10,457 bases of DNA from Strigomonas culicis. Taxonomy: Eukaryota > Euglenozoa > Kinetoplastea > Trypanosomatida > Trypanosomatidae. The notes below the pieces were generated by a model. It was not told where the DNA came from. It was given only the letters and a program-made list of their open reading frames with translations, and did not search any database. Below, piece after piece: positions 1 through 7,148 of this stretch (the stretch's first letter is position 1; each line of letters begins with the position of its first letter). A program made the position numbers and the translations under genes. The stretch lies in assembly GCA_000482145.1 (NCBI GenBank), contig AUXH01000650.1, forward strand, positions 1 to 10,457. Reading direction: 5' to 3'.

Positions 1-1986
1 CGGAGGCGGGCGATGCTCGGCCAGTCGCTGTCCATGGTGCTGCCGGAGGTGGTCGGATACAAGTTCACCGGCAAGCTGCCGGAGGGCTGCACCGCGACGG
101 ACCTCGTCCTCACGGTGGTGCGCAACCTCCGCAAGCTGGGCGTCGTCGGCAAGTTCGTCGAGTTCTATGGCCCCGGTGTCAGTGAGCTGTCGCTCGCTGA
201 CCGCGCGACGATCGCCAACATGGCCCCGGAGTACGGCGCGACGACGGGCTACTTCCCTATCGACGCGGAGACGATCAAGTATCTCAAGAACACGAACCGC
301 ACGCCGGAGCAGGTGGCGCGCATCGAGGACTACGCCAAGGCGGTCGGCCTCTTCCGCACGGACAAGGAGAACATCCGCTACACCCACAACCTGGAGCTGG
401 ACCTGTCGTCGGTGGTGCCGTGCGTGGCGGGCCCCAAGCGCCCGCACGACAACGTCGCGCTGCGCGACCTGCCGAAGGACTTCAAGGCCTGCATGTCCGC
501 AAAGACCGGCTTCAAGGGCTTCGGCATCCCGGAGGCGGAGCACGGCAAGAAGGTGGCGTACACGGTCGACGGCAAGCCCGCGACCATGCAGCACGGCAGC
601 GTTGTGATCGCGGCCATCACGTCGTGCACCAACACGTCCAACCCGAACGTGCTGGTCGCCGCCGGCATCGTAGCGCGCAAGGCCCTCGAGAAGGGCCTCA
701 AGGTGCCGGCGGGCATCAAGACGTCGCTGTCGCCCGGCTCGCACGTCGTCACCAAGTACCTCGAGAGCTCCGGCCTGCAGAAGAGCTTGGACGACCTCGG
801 CTTCAACACGACCGGCTACGGCTGCATGACGTGCATCGGCAACTCGGGCGAGATCGCGCCGGAGGTGTCCAAGTGCATCACGGATAACAACTTCGTCGCC
901 GCGGCGGTGCTCTCCGGCAACCGCAACTTCGAGGCCCGCATCCACCCACTGACCGCCGCGAACTACCTGGCGTCGCCGCCGCTCGTGGTGGCCTACGCGC
1001 TGGCCGGCCGCGTCGACATCGACTTCGCGACGGAGCCCATCGCGAACGGCATCTTTCTGCGCGACATCTGGCCGACGAACGAGGAGATTGCGCAGACGGT
1101 GGAGAACCACGTGACGCCGCAGATGTTCAAGGAGGTGTACGCGAACATCACGACCATGAACAAGGCGTGGAACGAGCTCAAGGTGACGGAGGGCGAGTTC
1201 TACCAGTGGGACCCCAAGTCGACCTACATCCACAACCCGCCCTACTTCGATGGCATGACGAAGGCCCCGCCCGGCCTCAAGAGCATCGAGGGCGCCGCCT
1301 GCGTCGCCGTCTTCGGCGATTCCATCACGACGGACCACATCTCTCCTGCTGGCAACATCGCCAAGGACAGCCCGGCCGCCAAGTTCCTGCAGGCGCAGGG
1401 CGTGGAGCGCAAAGACTTCAACACGTACGGCTCGCGCCGCGGTAACGATGAGGTGATGGTGCGCGGCACCTTCGCGAACACGCGCCTCGGCAACAAGCTC
1501 GTTGGCGAGGGCCAGACCGGCCCCTTCACCATCTACCACCCCACCGGCGAGAAGATGTACATCTTCGACGCGGCCATGAAGTACCGCCAGGCGAACGTGC
1601 CGACCATTATTCTCGCCGGTAAGGAGTACGGCAGCGGGTCGTCGCGCGACTGGGCGGCGAAGGGTCCCTTCCTGCAGGGCGTCAAGTGCGTCGTCGCGGA
1701 GAGCTTCGAGCGCATCCACCGCTCGAACCTGGTCGGCATGGGCATCGTGCCCCTGCAGTTCAAGGACGGCGCCAGCCCTCAGAGCCTCGGCCTCACCGGC
1801 AAGGAGAAGTTCAGCATCGACTTCGGCAAGGGTGAGCTGCGTCCGCGCCAGGACATCACCGTGCAGTGCGACAACGGCAAGAGCTTCGTCGCGACGCTGC
1901 GCATCGACACCGAGATGGAGGTGAAATATGTTGAGAACGGCGGTATTCTCAATTACGTGCTCCGTTCGAAGATTGGAGCCGTTTAA
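1..1986 (+). CDS. ACO: Aconitate hydratase (aconitase), IRP1/AcnA type, 5' partial
   Basis: Aconitase interconverts citrate and isocitrate through cis-aconitate, using a [4Fe-4S] cluster. In trypanosomes a single enzyme is reported to work in both cytosol and mitochondrion. Numbering from the first in-frame Met (position 13), the readable part is 657 residues of about 890-900. The cluster cysteines are all present: Cys205 in SCTNTSNPN, and Cys271 and Cys274 in GCMTCIG. The swivel domain shows [11 protein letters not shown] and the substrate-binding [17 protein letters not shown] (from about 536), followed by [12 protein letters not shown]. The ending [11 protein letters not shown] resembles the IRP1/AcnA branch rather than classical mitochondrial aconitase. 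The first Met is internal: family members carry an EAEAAMLGQ-like motif here, so the gene begins upstream. The first 12 bases read RRRA in this frame, but removing one G from positions 8-10 restores EAA before the Met, suggesting a one-base indel. The stop TAA is followed at once by an 11-A run. Confidence 0.97.
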   Translation, partial: RRRAMLGQSLSMVLPEVVGYKFTGKLPEGCTATDLVLTVVRNLRKLGVVGKFVEFYGPGVSELSLADRATIANMAPEYGATTGYFPIDAETIKYLKNTNRTPEQVARIEDYAKAVGLFRTDKENIRYTHNLELDLSSVVPCVAGPKRPHDNVALRDLPKDFKACMSAKTGFKGFGIPEAEHGKKVAYTVDGKPATMQHGSVVIAAITSCTNTSNPNVLVAAGIVARKALEKGLKVPAGIKTSLSPGSHVVTKYLESSGLQKSLDDLGFNTTGYGCMTCIGNSGEIAPEVSKCITDNNFVAAAVLSGNRNFEARIHPLTAANYLASPPLVVAYALAGRVDIDFATEPIANGIFLRDIWPTNEEIAQTVENHVTPQMFKEVYANITTMNKAWNELKVTEGEFYQWDPKSTYIHNPPYFDGMTKAPPGLKSIEGAACVAVFGDSITTDHISPAGNIAKDSPAAKFLQAQGVERKDFNTYGSRRGNDEVMVRGTFANTRLGNKLVGEGQTGPFTIYHPTGEKMYIFDAAMKYRQANVPTIILAGKEYGSGSSRDWAAKGPFLQGVKCVVAESFERIHRSNLVGMGIVPLQFKDGASPQSLGLTGKEKFSIDFGKGELRPRQDITVQCDNGKSFVATLRIDTEMEVKYVENGGILNYVLRSKIGAV

Positions 1987-2766
1987 AAAAAAAAAGAGAA
2001 AGAAAGCCATTAGTTAAGAAGCTGGAAAAAAAAACATTGAAAAAAAAAACATATTCATAAAAGAAAAAAAAAGTGAAAAACAAGATAGTTTATTAGTGAA
2101 AAAGCTAAACGTTTTTTTAAAAGAGTTAAAAAAAAATTGAAATAGTGAAAAAAAAAACGAATTGAAAACGATAGCAATTCAAGCAAATGAAAGCGTCACT
2201 TTTTTTTTTCTTGCTTCTTAAATTCAATTATTTTATTACTACTATTATCATTTATATGTTCTTATTTTTATTTTTTATTTTGCTGTATATCGGTAAATCT
2301 TATGCGTGGTCTTTGCGTCTTTGGCTAACGAATACACTTGTTGTAAATGTATACTTATTCTTTTTTTTTTTTGAGGGGTGCTTTTCGTCCATCTCACTTC
2401 AATACGCTAGTCTACATAGAGAATGAACGAACTAAAAAAAAAAAAAAGAGAAGAATAAAAAAAAAACTTAGATGAAAGTGACACAAGCATGATCGCCTGA
2501 ACAAAACAAAACCCGTCATAAGAAGGCTAAAAAAAAAAGGAAAACACATGGTTCACACATCATTTCTAGATTTTTTTTTGTTGTAAAAAGAAAAAATAAT
2601 AAAGAAAATAATCATATAAACAAAACTGAAATAAAATGAAGAATAATACATCTGTATAAAAAAAGTAACACTTTAAAGGTTGATACGGACAACATGACGT
2701 AACAAAAAAGGTAGTAAAGGCAATACCAAAGAAAAGAAAGGAAGAATGGAGGACACTACGATGTAG

Positions 2767-2835
2767 TTTCCTTTTCTTTCGTTTTCTTCCTTTTCTAGTC
2801 TTTCTTCTCTCTTTTCTTCGCTTGTTCTCTCCAAG
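2767..2835 (+). promoter_or_regulatory. Long polypyrimidine tract with AGs, orphan
   Basis: About 65 bases of almost pure C/T run through here, broken by an AG at 2797-2798 and closed by an AG at 2834-2835. In trypanosomatids such tracts direct trans-splicing downstream and polyadenylation upstream. The nearest called gene starts 480 bases further on and has its own closer tract. This one may therefore mainly set the aconitase poly(A) site, or serve a long 5' UTR or an unrecognised transcript. Confidence 0.4.
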
Positions 2836-3206
2836 GTTGTATACCATAAACAATGAAAAAAACAGTAAACTTAATCACTTAGGAACTACCCTTTACCTCA
2901 TTATTTTTGTTTTTGAGTTCTTTTTTTTGTCAACAATTCTCTGTATTTTCAGTATTTATAATTAAAAACAAAGTGTATTTTTCTTTTTGATAATAATATG
3001 TTGAAAAGAAGAAGATTGAATAGTTACACAGGTGCTAAAAAGTATACATTTAACAACAAAAACAACACCAACTCAAAACAAAACGATCATATGCTAGAGC
3101 ATTCCTTTGTTCCCCCTTTCCTTTTCCTAAATGCTTGCAGACCTTTTTTTTCCTTTCCATTTATGCTTCTCGAGTCGAAAGCAGACATATGTGCGTGTTC
3201 ACTCCG

Positions 3207-3231
3207 TTCTTCTTTTTCTTCTTTCTTTAAG
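3207..3231 (+). promoter_or_regulatory. Probable spliced-leader acceptor of the PPR gene
   Basis: A 22-base C/T tract (3207-3228) is followed immediately by AAG, with the AG at 3230-3231. Splicing here gives an 86-base 5' UTR with no ATG before the one at 3318. It is the last AG before the start codon. A second, longer tract lies between it and the ATG. Confidence 0.55.
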
Positions 3232-3251
3232 GTGGTCACTTGACGTCGGTG

Positions 3252-3287
3252 TTTTTTTTCCCTTTCCCTCTCTCTTTCTCTTTTCTT
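3252..3287 (+). promoter_or_regulatory. Second polypyrimidine tract immediately 5' of the PPR start
   Basis: Thirty-six uninterrupted pyrimidines lie 30 bases before the ATG at 3318. No AG occurs between the tract and that ATG. The first AG downstream is at 3337-3338, inside the coding region. Use of that AG would remove the first ATG and leave the in-frame ATG at 3357 as the first start. Confidence 0.5.
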
Positions 3288-3317
3288 ACCGATTGGCTCT
3301 TGGCGGCGGTGTGACGG

Positions 3318-4346
3318 ATGTCTTCGCTGACGCTGGAGCAGGTGCTTGCGCGGTCGATGCGTCTCCCGCGGCGCCGCGCGCGCCAGAGCATCTCGGCGGC
3401 CTTCGGCGGCGGCGGCGGCGGCCCCGCCCCCCTGTCGGCGCCCGACGCGGCGGACCCCGTGCCGCGCCGCAAGCAGGTGCAGGGCGACCTCGCGGCCTTC
3501 TTCCAGCTCGTGGAGCAGCAGGACGCGGCCAAGGCGGCGCAGCACCCCAACTTCCACCGCTCGTCACGCCTCGTGCGCAACGGCGCGGACCTGCTCTCCG
3601 CCCTGCACAGCGCGCGCGGCGTCGGTGGCTGGGAGGACGCGCTCTTCGTCTTCACGCGCAGCACGCACACCGCGGTCGCGGGGGACCCGCCCGCGCTGGT
3701 GCCGGCGGACGGCGCCGCGCCGGAGGGCCTTGTCAGCCCGCAGGCGGGGCACGTGCTGGCGCTCGTGGAGACGTGCGCCGCGGCGGGGCAGTGGGGCCTG
3801 GTGGAGGCGCTGGGCCGCGCGTACGGCGCCGCGCTGCCGGCCGTGCTGACGCGCGTGGTTGAGCTGCTCGCCGGCGAGCGGAGCCGGCCGCCCGGCATCG
3901 CGGCGGACCACCCGCAGTGGCGCGTCGCGTACCACTACCTCGCGCACTGCGGCGTGCCGCCGGCGGAGCGCGCGGTGGAGAGCTACAACGCGGTGCTCAC
4001 CGCCTGCGAGCGCGCGCGGGACTGGGCCGGCGCGCTGGAGGTCGTGCGCGGCATGGGGCCGAGTCCGCTGCGCGAGTGGCGCAGCGCCGCGGAGGCGCCC
4101 GCCGAGCCGGGTGCAGCCGAGGCGTCGCCGGCCGCGGCGGAAGAACTTTCGCAGCCGCCGTCGCCGGACGTGGTTAGCTACGCGACGCTCATTGCGACGC
4201 TGGAGCAGGCCGGCAAGGACAAGATCGCCTCGGAGGTGCTCAACCGCCTGCCGCCGCTGGAGAAGGAGGAGATCACCGCCTCGTACGCGGCGCTTATCCA
4301 CGTCTGGTCCAAGCAGATCTACAAGAAGCAGAACCGCCGATTCTAA
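3318..4346 (+). CDS. Pentatricopeptide-repeat (PPR) protein, probably mitochondrial
   Basis: This is a 342-residue protein. PPR proteins are helical-repeat RNA binders, and in kinetoplastids most act in mitochondrial ribosomes, RNA editing or RNA stability. Two motifs are clear: residues 223-247, beginning SYNAVLTACERARDWAGALE, and residues about 284-313, beginning PDVVSYATLIATLEQAGK. Helical pairs at about 92-115 and 145-170 look like weaker repeats. The repeats at 223-247 and 284-313 are separated by an Ala/Pro/Glu-rich insert (about 257-282). The N-terminus is Arg-rich with Ser/Ala (RLPRRRARQSISAAF, from 15) and few acids, compatible with a mitochondrial presequence. It is followed by six Gly encoded by a GGC repeat. 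The C-terminus is strongly basic (SKQIYKKQNRRF). The start at 3318 is the first ATG after the probable acceptor at 3231, but the in-frame ATG at 3357 (Met14) is a real alternative. I do not recognise the specific complex; the family call is firm and the location is inferred. Confidence 0.85.
   Translation: MSSLTLEQVLARSMRLPRRRARQSISAAFGGGGGGPAPLSAPDAADPVPRRKQVQGDLAAFFQLVEQQDAAKAAQHPNFHRSSRLVRNGADLLSALHSARGVGGWEDALFVFTRSTHTAVAGDPPALVPADGAAPEGLVSPQAGHVLALVETCAAAGQWGLVEALGRAYGAALPAVLTRVVELLAGERSRPPGIAADHPQWRVAYHYLAHCGVPPAERAVESYNAVLTACERARDWAGALEVVRGMGPSPLREWRSAAEAPAEPGAAEASPAAAEELSQPPSPDVVSYATLIATLEQAGKDKIASEVLNRLPPLEKEEITASYAALIHVWSKQIYKKQNRRF
3405..3422 (+). repeat. (GGC)6 trinucleotide repeat encoding polyglycine
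   Basis: Six GGC units in frame encode Gly30-Gly35 of the PPR protein, between its basic N-terminus and the repeat region. Such a tract may vary in length between strains. It probably acts only as a flexible spacer. Confidence 0.85.
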
Positions 4347-4750
4347 CTGGCATCTCGCTGCTCTTCATTCTTTTCTTCCCCCCCCTCCTTCTTGGGTAGT
4401 GTCTACGCGCCAGAGTTTCTGTGACTCATAGTAGGGTGATAGTATAGGTGGGACCGTGTACATTTTTAGTCTGTTTATTTTACTGTTGTTCTTTTTTTTG
4501 AAATTTGTTTTCATTTGTGTGGATTTAAGAAGAGAAACATTGATTTGATATCTTCTTTGTGACCACTTTGTTACTTATCTACTCGATATGCGTGCTGTTT
4601 TTTTTAAATTTTTTGTAGTGTGTGTGTGTTTCCTATTTATCTCGTTTCTCCTCCCTTCTCTTGTTCGACTTAGGTACCTGCAGTTGTGGATCCTGACCAG
4701 CGTACAATCCTTGCTGTTGCCACGCTCCTTTTTTCTCTTTTGCGTGTGGC
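4347..4750 (+). other. Intergenic spacer, PPR 3' UTR
   Basis: This spacer is T-rich and holds no gene I can support. A C/T-rich stretch lies at about 4362-4395, just after the PPR stop, and a (TG)n-like stretch near 4617-4630. A short open frame at 4588-4776 would encode a Phe/Leu/Val-rich peptide, but it simply reads through the T-rich tracts. It is best regarded as an accident of composition. Confidence 0.6.
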
Positions 4751-4776
4751 TTTTTTTCCCCCCTCTCTTCTTTTAG
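4751..4776 (+). promoter_or_regulatory. Spliced-leader acceptor of the BTB-domain gene
   Basis: A 24-base pure pyrimidine tract (4751-4774) runs straight into an AG at 4775-4776. This gives a 46-base 5' UTR without any ATG before the start at 4823. A further T-rich block at about 4727-4740 strengthens the signal. Confidence 0.7.
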
Positions 4777-4822
4777 AAACCAGAAGCTTCCCTCGCCGTT
4801 GCGCGCCACCGTTTCGCACGTC

Positions 4823-5551
4823 ATGTCGTCGGAGCGGAGCTGGATGCAGCGATTCGGGCTGAGCAGCTCCGGCGAGTGGGGCCAGCGCATCTTCCTCAAC
4901 GTGGGCGGCGTCACCTACACGACGACGCGCCAGACGTTCCGTGACTGCGGCGACAGCGCGCTGCTCGGCCCCGTGCTGCGCGGCCAGGCCGCGCGCGACG
5001 CGGACGGCAACCTCTTTCTCGACCTCGACGGACCGCTGTTCCGGCACATCCTCAACTTTTTGCGCTCCGGCGTCCTCGCGCTGCCGGCGGACTTCAGCGA
5101 GTGGGCGCAGCTCGCACAGGAGGTGGCGTGCTGCGACCTGCCCGCGCTGACGGCCGCGCTCGAGGGCACGTACGAGTACCAGCGGCACCTCTTTCGCCGC
5201 GCGCTGCCGCCGGCGGTGTGCGTGAGCTGGCCCAAGACGGTCGTCGTCCTGGAGAGCGAGACGGACCTCGCACAGCGGCTGCAGGGCGGCGGCGCGCCCG
5301 CGGCGCCGGCGGCGAGCGGCGGCCACATGGAGCAGATTGTGGGGCACATGCGGCGCAGCGTGGCGAGCGTGAGCATCGCGCCGCCGCTGCCGGCGCTGCG
5401 GGTGTCGGAGGCGGGCAGCACCGTGATCTACCACGAGGAGACGGTGCTGTACAGCCTGGACCAGCTCATCTCCACCCTGTTGTGTGTCTATGAGTACCAG
5501 GTGGAGCACTGGGCGGAGCATGAGGGGAGGGTGTTTCTCTCCCTGCGGTGA
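4823..5551 (+). CDS. BTB/T1-domain (KCTD-like) protein
   Basis: This is a 242-residue protein with an N-terminal BTB domain of the T1/KCTD class (about 22-110). The diagnostic pieces are RIFLNVGGVTYTTTRQTF (22-39), DSALLGPVL, the DGNLFLDLDGPLFRHILNFLRSG block (61-83) and the acidic helix ending near CDLPAL. T1-type BTB domains oligomerise; in other eukaryotes soluble KCTD proteins often act as cullin-3 adaptors. The C-terminal half (about 115-242) matches nothing I recognise. It contains a Gly/Ala linker (155-168), a probable strand-rich stretch (VCVSWPKTVVVLES) and a hydrophobic helix-like segment (208-228). There is no membrane segment, so it is not a channel. ATG 4823 is the first ATG after the acceptor at 4776; the frame is open 8 codons further up, but only to a TTG. 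The domain is certain in class; the cullin link is inference. Confidence 0.85.
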   Translation: MSSERSWMQRFGLSSSGEWGQRIFLNVGGVTYTTTRQTFRDCGDSALLGPVLRGQAARDADGNLFLDLDGPLFRHILNFLRSGVLALPADFSEWAQLAQEVACCDLPALTAALEGTYEYQRHLFRRALPPAVCVSWPKTVVVLESETDLAQRLQGGGAPAAPAASGGHMEQIVGHMRRSVASVSIAPPLPALRVSEAGSTVIYHEETVLYSLDQLISTLLCVYEYQVEHWAEHEGRVFLSLR

Positions 5552-5644
5552 GGAATGGCCGCTCCGTAAAGAGAACAGGAACGGAAGAAGGAAAGAGCTG
5601 CGTTTTTGTTGTACATTCACCATCTTGTTGTATGATGCAACCAC

Positions 5645-5691
5645 TTTTCTTTTTTTCTTTCTTTTTCTGCACATATGCTGTTGCTGGGGAG
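5645..5691 (+). promoter_or_regulatory. Candidate spliced-leader acceptor 1 for the uracil-DNA glycosylase gene
   Basis: A 25-base T-rich pyrimidine tract (5645-5669) is followed by the first AG at 5690-5691, 21 bases downstream. This is the strongest tract in the spacer. Use of this AG would give a 176-base 5' UTR containing two upstream ATGs (5724 and 5743). Confidence 0.55.
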
Positions 5692-5750
5692 GCTGACAGC
5701 GCCTTTGGTGTCACCGGCAGCGCATGCTCCAGACCTCGATACATGCTGCA

Positions 5751-5790
5751 TACTTCACTCCTTCATTCCTTCTAAACACGGCCCACGCAG
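5751..5790 (+). promoter_or_regulatory. Candidate spliced-leader acceptor 2 for the uracil-DNA glycosylase gene
   Basis: A weaker C/T-rich stretch with scattered A (5751-5773) leads to an AG at 5789-5790. Splicing here gives a 77-base 5' UTR whose first ATG is the glycosylase start at 5868, avoiding both upstream ATGs. Confidence 0.4.
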
Positions 5791-5867
5791 CAACCGACTC
5801 CGCTACACAGCTAGCCGCACACCCATATATACCTATATAGACATAGACATACATACCCTTATCCCTG

Positions 5868-6842
5868 ATGCAGCCCAAGGCGCGGCAGTGCACGCTGGAT
5901 GCGCTCTTTCGGCGCGCGGCGCCCGCGCCTGTGGCCGCCGCCGCGACGAGCGCGCCCGAGCGGCCGCCGGCCGTCCTGGTGGACGACGACGGCCTTATCG
6001 ACGTGGACGCGGACAGTCGATCGGCCGCCCCGGCGGCGGCTGCCAAGCGGCCGCGCGCCACGAGCGCGTCGCCCGCGCGACGCAGCCCCAGCCCCGGCGG
6101 CCGGCGCGGCCCCGGCGGCGGGTGGCTGCCGGCGCTGGTCACGGAGCCGCAGTGGCGCGACGGCCTCGGCCCGATCCTGGCTGACCCCGCGTGGGGGCAG
6201 CGCTGCCTCGCGCGCATCGAGGCCTTCATCGAGGGCGAGGAGCGCCGCGGGAAGGAGGTGCTGCCGCCGCGCGGCATGATCTTCACCGCGCTGAACCGCA
6301 CGCCGCTGGAGGCGGTGAAGGTGGTGCTGCTCGGCCAGGACCCGTACCACGACGTGGGGCAGGCGCACGGGCTGTGCTTCTCCGTGCAGCCGGGGGTGCC
6401 GCCGCCGCCCAGCCTCCGAAACATGTACAAGGAGCTGGCGCAGGACATCCCCGGCTTCGCGGCGCCGCCGCACGGGTACCTGCAGAGCTGGGCGGACCAG
6501 GGTGTCCTCATGCTGAACGCGACGCTGACCGTCAACGCGCACGAGGCGAATTCGCACAGCAAGTGTGGCTGGCAGGACTTCACCGACGCGGTCATCCAGC
6601 ACCTCTCGCGGACGCACAAGAAGCGGGTCGTCTTCTTGCTGTGGGGAAACTTCGCGAAGAAGAAGGCAATGCTGGTCGACCGGTCCCGCCACGTCGTCAT
6701 CGAGAGCGCGCACCCGTCCCCGCTGAGCGCCCGGCACTGGTTCGGGTGCCGGTGCTTCTCCAAGTGCAACGAGGCACTGCAGGCGCTCAGGCATGCGCCG
6801 ATCAACTGGCACCTCCCACCACGCGCGAGTCTGTCGCCGTAG
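5868..6842 (+). CDS. UNG: Uracil-DNA glycosylase, family 1 (UNG)
   Basis: This enzyme removes uracil from DNA by cleaving the N-glycosidic bond, the first step of base-excision repair. The protein has 324 residues, close to human nuclear UNG2. The catalytic domain spans about 90-315 with every hallmark: GQDPYH (156-161), whose Asp158 is the catalytic acid/base residue that activates water; Phe171 in GLCFSV, which stacks on uracil; PPPPSL; LMLNATLTV with uracil-reading Asn217; LLWG; and HPSPLS (282-287) with catalytic His282 and the intercalating Leu286. The first ~85 residues are disordered and rich in Ala, Pro and Arg, as in nuclear UNG2. They hold a degenerate PCNA-box-like QCTLDALF (7-14), acidic SUMO-interaction-like segments (35-49) and a basic KRPR (60-63) that could be a nuclear signal. 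ATG 5868 is preceded in frame by a TAG at 5838, so the N-terminus cannot extend further. A nuclear location is inferred from the tail. Confidence 0.97.
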   Translation: MQPKARQCTLDALFRRAAPAPVAAAATSAPERPPAVLVDDDGLIDVDADSRSAAPAAAAKRPRATSASPARRSPSPGGRRGPGGGWLPALVTEPQWRDGLGPILADPAWGQRCLARIEAFIEGEERRGKEVLPPRGMIFTALNRTPLEAVKVVLLGQDPYHDVGQAHGLCFSVQPGVPPPPSLRNMYKELAQDIPGFAAPPHGYLQSWADQGVLMLNATLTVNAHEANSHSKCGWQDFTDAVIQHLSRTHKKRVVFLLWGNFAKKKAMLVDRSRHVVIESAHPSPLSARHWFGCRCFSKCNEALQALRHAPINWHLPPRASLSP

Positions 6843-6975
6843 GCGTGGCCGCCCTCCCCTCTCTCCCCTGTCACTGTTGCGACGTCCTGTTATAGTGTAG
6901 TATATTATCATACGTGCATGTTTCTTTTTGTTTTTCATTGACCACCTCTCTACACCTATATATCTGCTTCTATTA

Positions 6976-7026
6976 CCCTCTCTCTCTTTTTCTTCCTACC
7001 TCTTCTTTCACTGACACCTTCTGAAG
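6976..7026 (+). promoter_or_regulatory. Spliced-leader acceptor of the PF20 gene
   Basis: A C/T-rich tract (6976-7009, one A inside) is followed by the first AG at 7025-7026. The resulting 5' UTR is 122 bases, A-rich and free of ATG until the start codon at 7149. The preceding 6843-6975 is glycosylase 3' UTR with nothing else recognisable. Confidence 0.7.
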
Positions 7027-7148
7027 AATCTCCCCAGATAAACAGGGGAACACCACTTAGAACGAAAAATAAATAAATAGAATACACAAGCGACAAGAGG
7101 AGGAAGTACTTCCATCCACATTACGAACAGACATCCGCATTGGTCTTG

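Larger units (their letters stand above)
1987..3317 (+). other. AT-rich intergenic spacer: aconitase 3' UTR and 5' flank of the PPR gene
   Basis: No convincing gene is seen in this 1.33-kb gap. From 1985 to about 2180 the + strand is dominated by A-runs of 7-11 bases separated by short AGTTAAG- or TAGTGA-like pieces. The 13-mer TGAAAAAAAAAAC occurs exactly at 2038-2050 and 2146-2158. From about 2200 to 2380 it becomes T-rich, from 2430 to 2760 A-rich again, and from 2767 onward mainly pyrimidine-rich. Pyrimidine tracts with AGs occur near 2767-2835 and 2902-2952, well before the one next to the PPR gene. Short open frames at 2187-2426 and 2998-3243 have AT-rich codons and low-complexity Phe/Lys/Asn composition quite unlike the neighbouring genes, so I do not call them. 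The spacer presumably holds the aconitase 3' UTR and polyadenylation site. Confidence 0.7.

Noticed and set aside
1984..1996. Aconitase as a retrocopy, because an A-run follows the stop codon directly
   Set aside because: A-runs of similar length recur throughout the spacer, no target-site duplication is visible, and the gene keeps all catalytic residues. All neighbouring genes also lack introns, so intron absence is not informative.
2187..2426. Plus-strand 79-codon frame encoding a Phe/Leu/Ile-rich, membrane-like peptide
   Set aside because: It arises from T-runs in the AT-rich spacer. Its codon use is opposite to that of all the called genes, and no pyrimidine tract with AG precedes it.
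2566..2853. Minus-strand 95-codon frame with a Lys/Arg-rich N-terminal part
   Set aside because: The basic stretch is simply the reverse complement of the long polypyrimidine tract at 2767-2832.
4588..4776. Plus-strand 62-codon hydrophobic frame upstream of the BTB gene
   Set aside because: It reads through T-rich tracts and ends within the BTB gene's own splice acceptor.
4670..5674. Minus-strand open frame of 334 codons opposite the BTB gene, and similar long minus-strand frames at 5711-6874, 5859-6938 and 7469-8473
   Set aside because: They mirror GC-rich real genes, give Arg/Ala/Pro-rich or His/Arg/Leu-rich low-complexity proteins with no recognisable domain, and lack polypyrimidine/AG signals on their own strand. 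Long antisense frames are expected where third positions are almost always G or C.
7031..7049. Small inverted repeat TCCCC/GGGGA in the PF20 leader
   Set aside because: A 5-bp stem with a 9-base loop in a 122-base leader is easily expected by chance, and I see nothing else that supports it as a regulatory hairpin.
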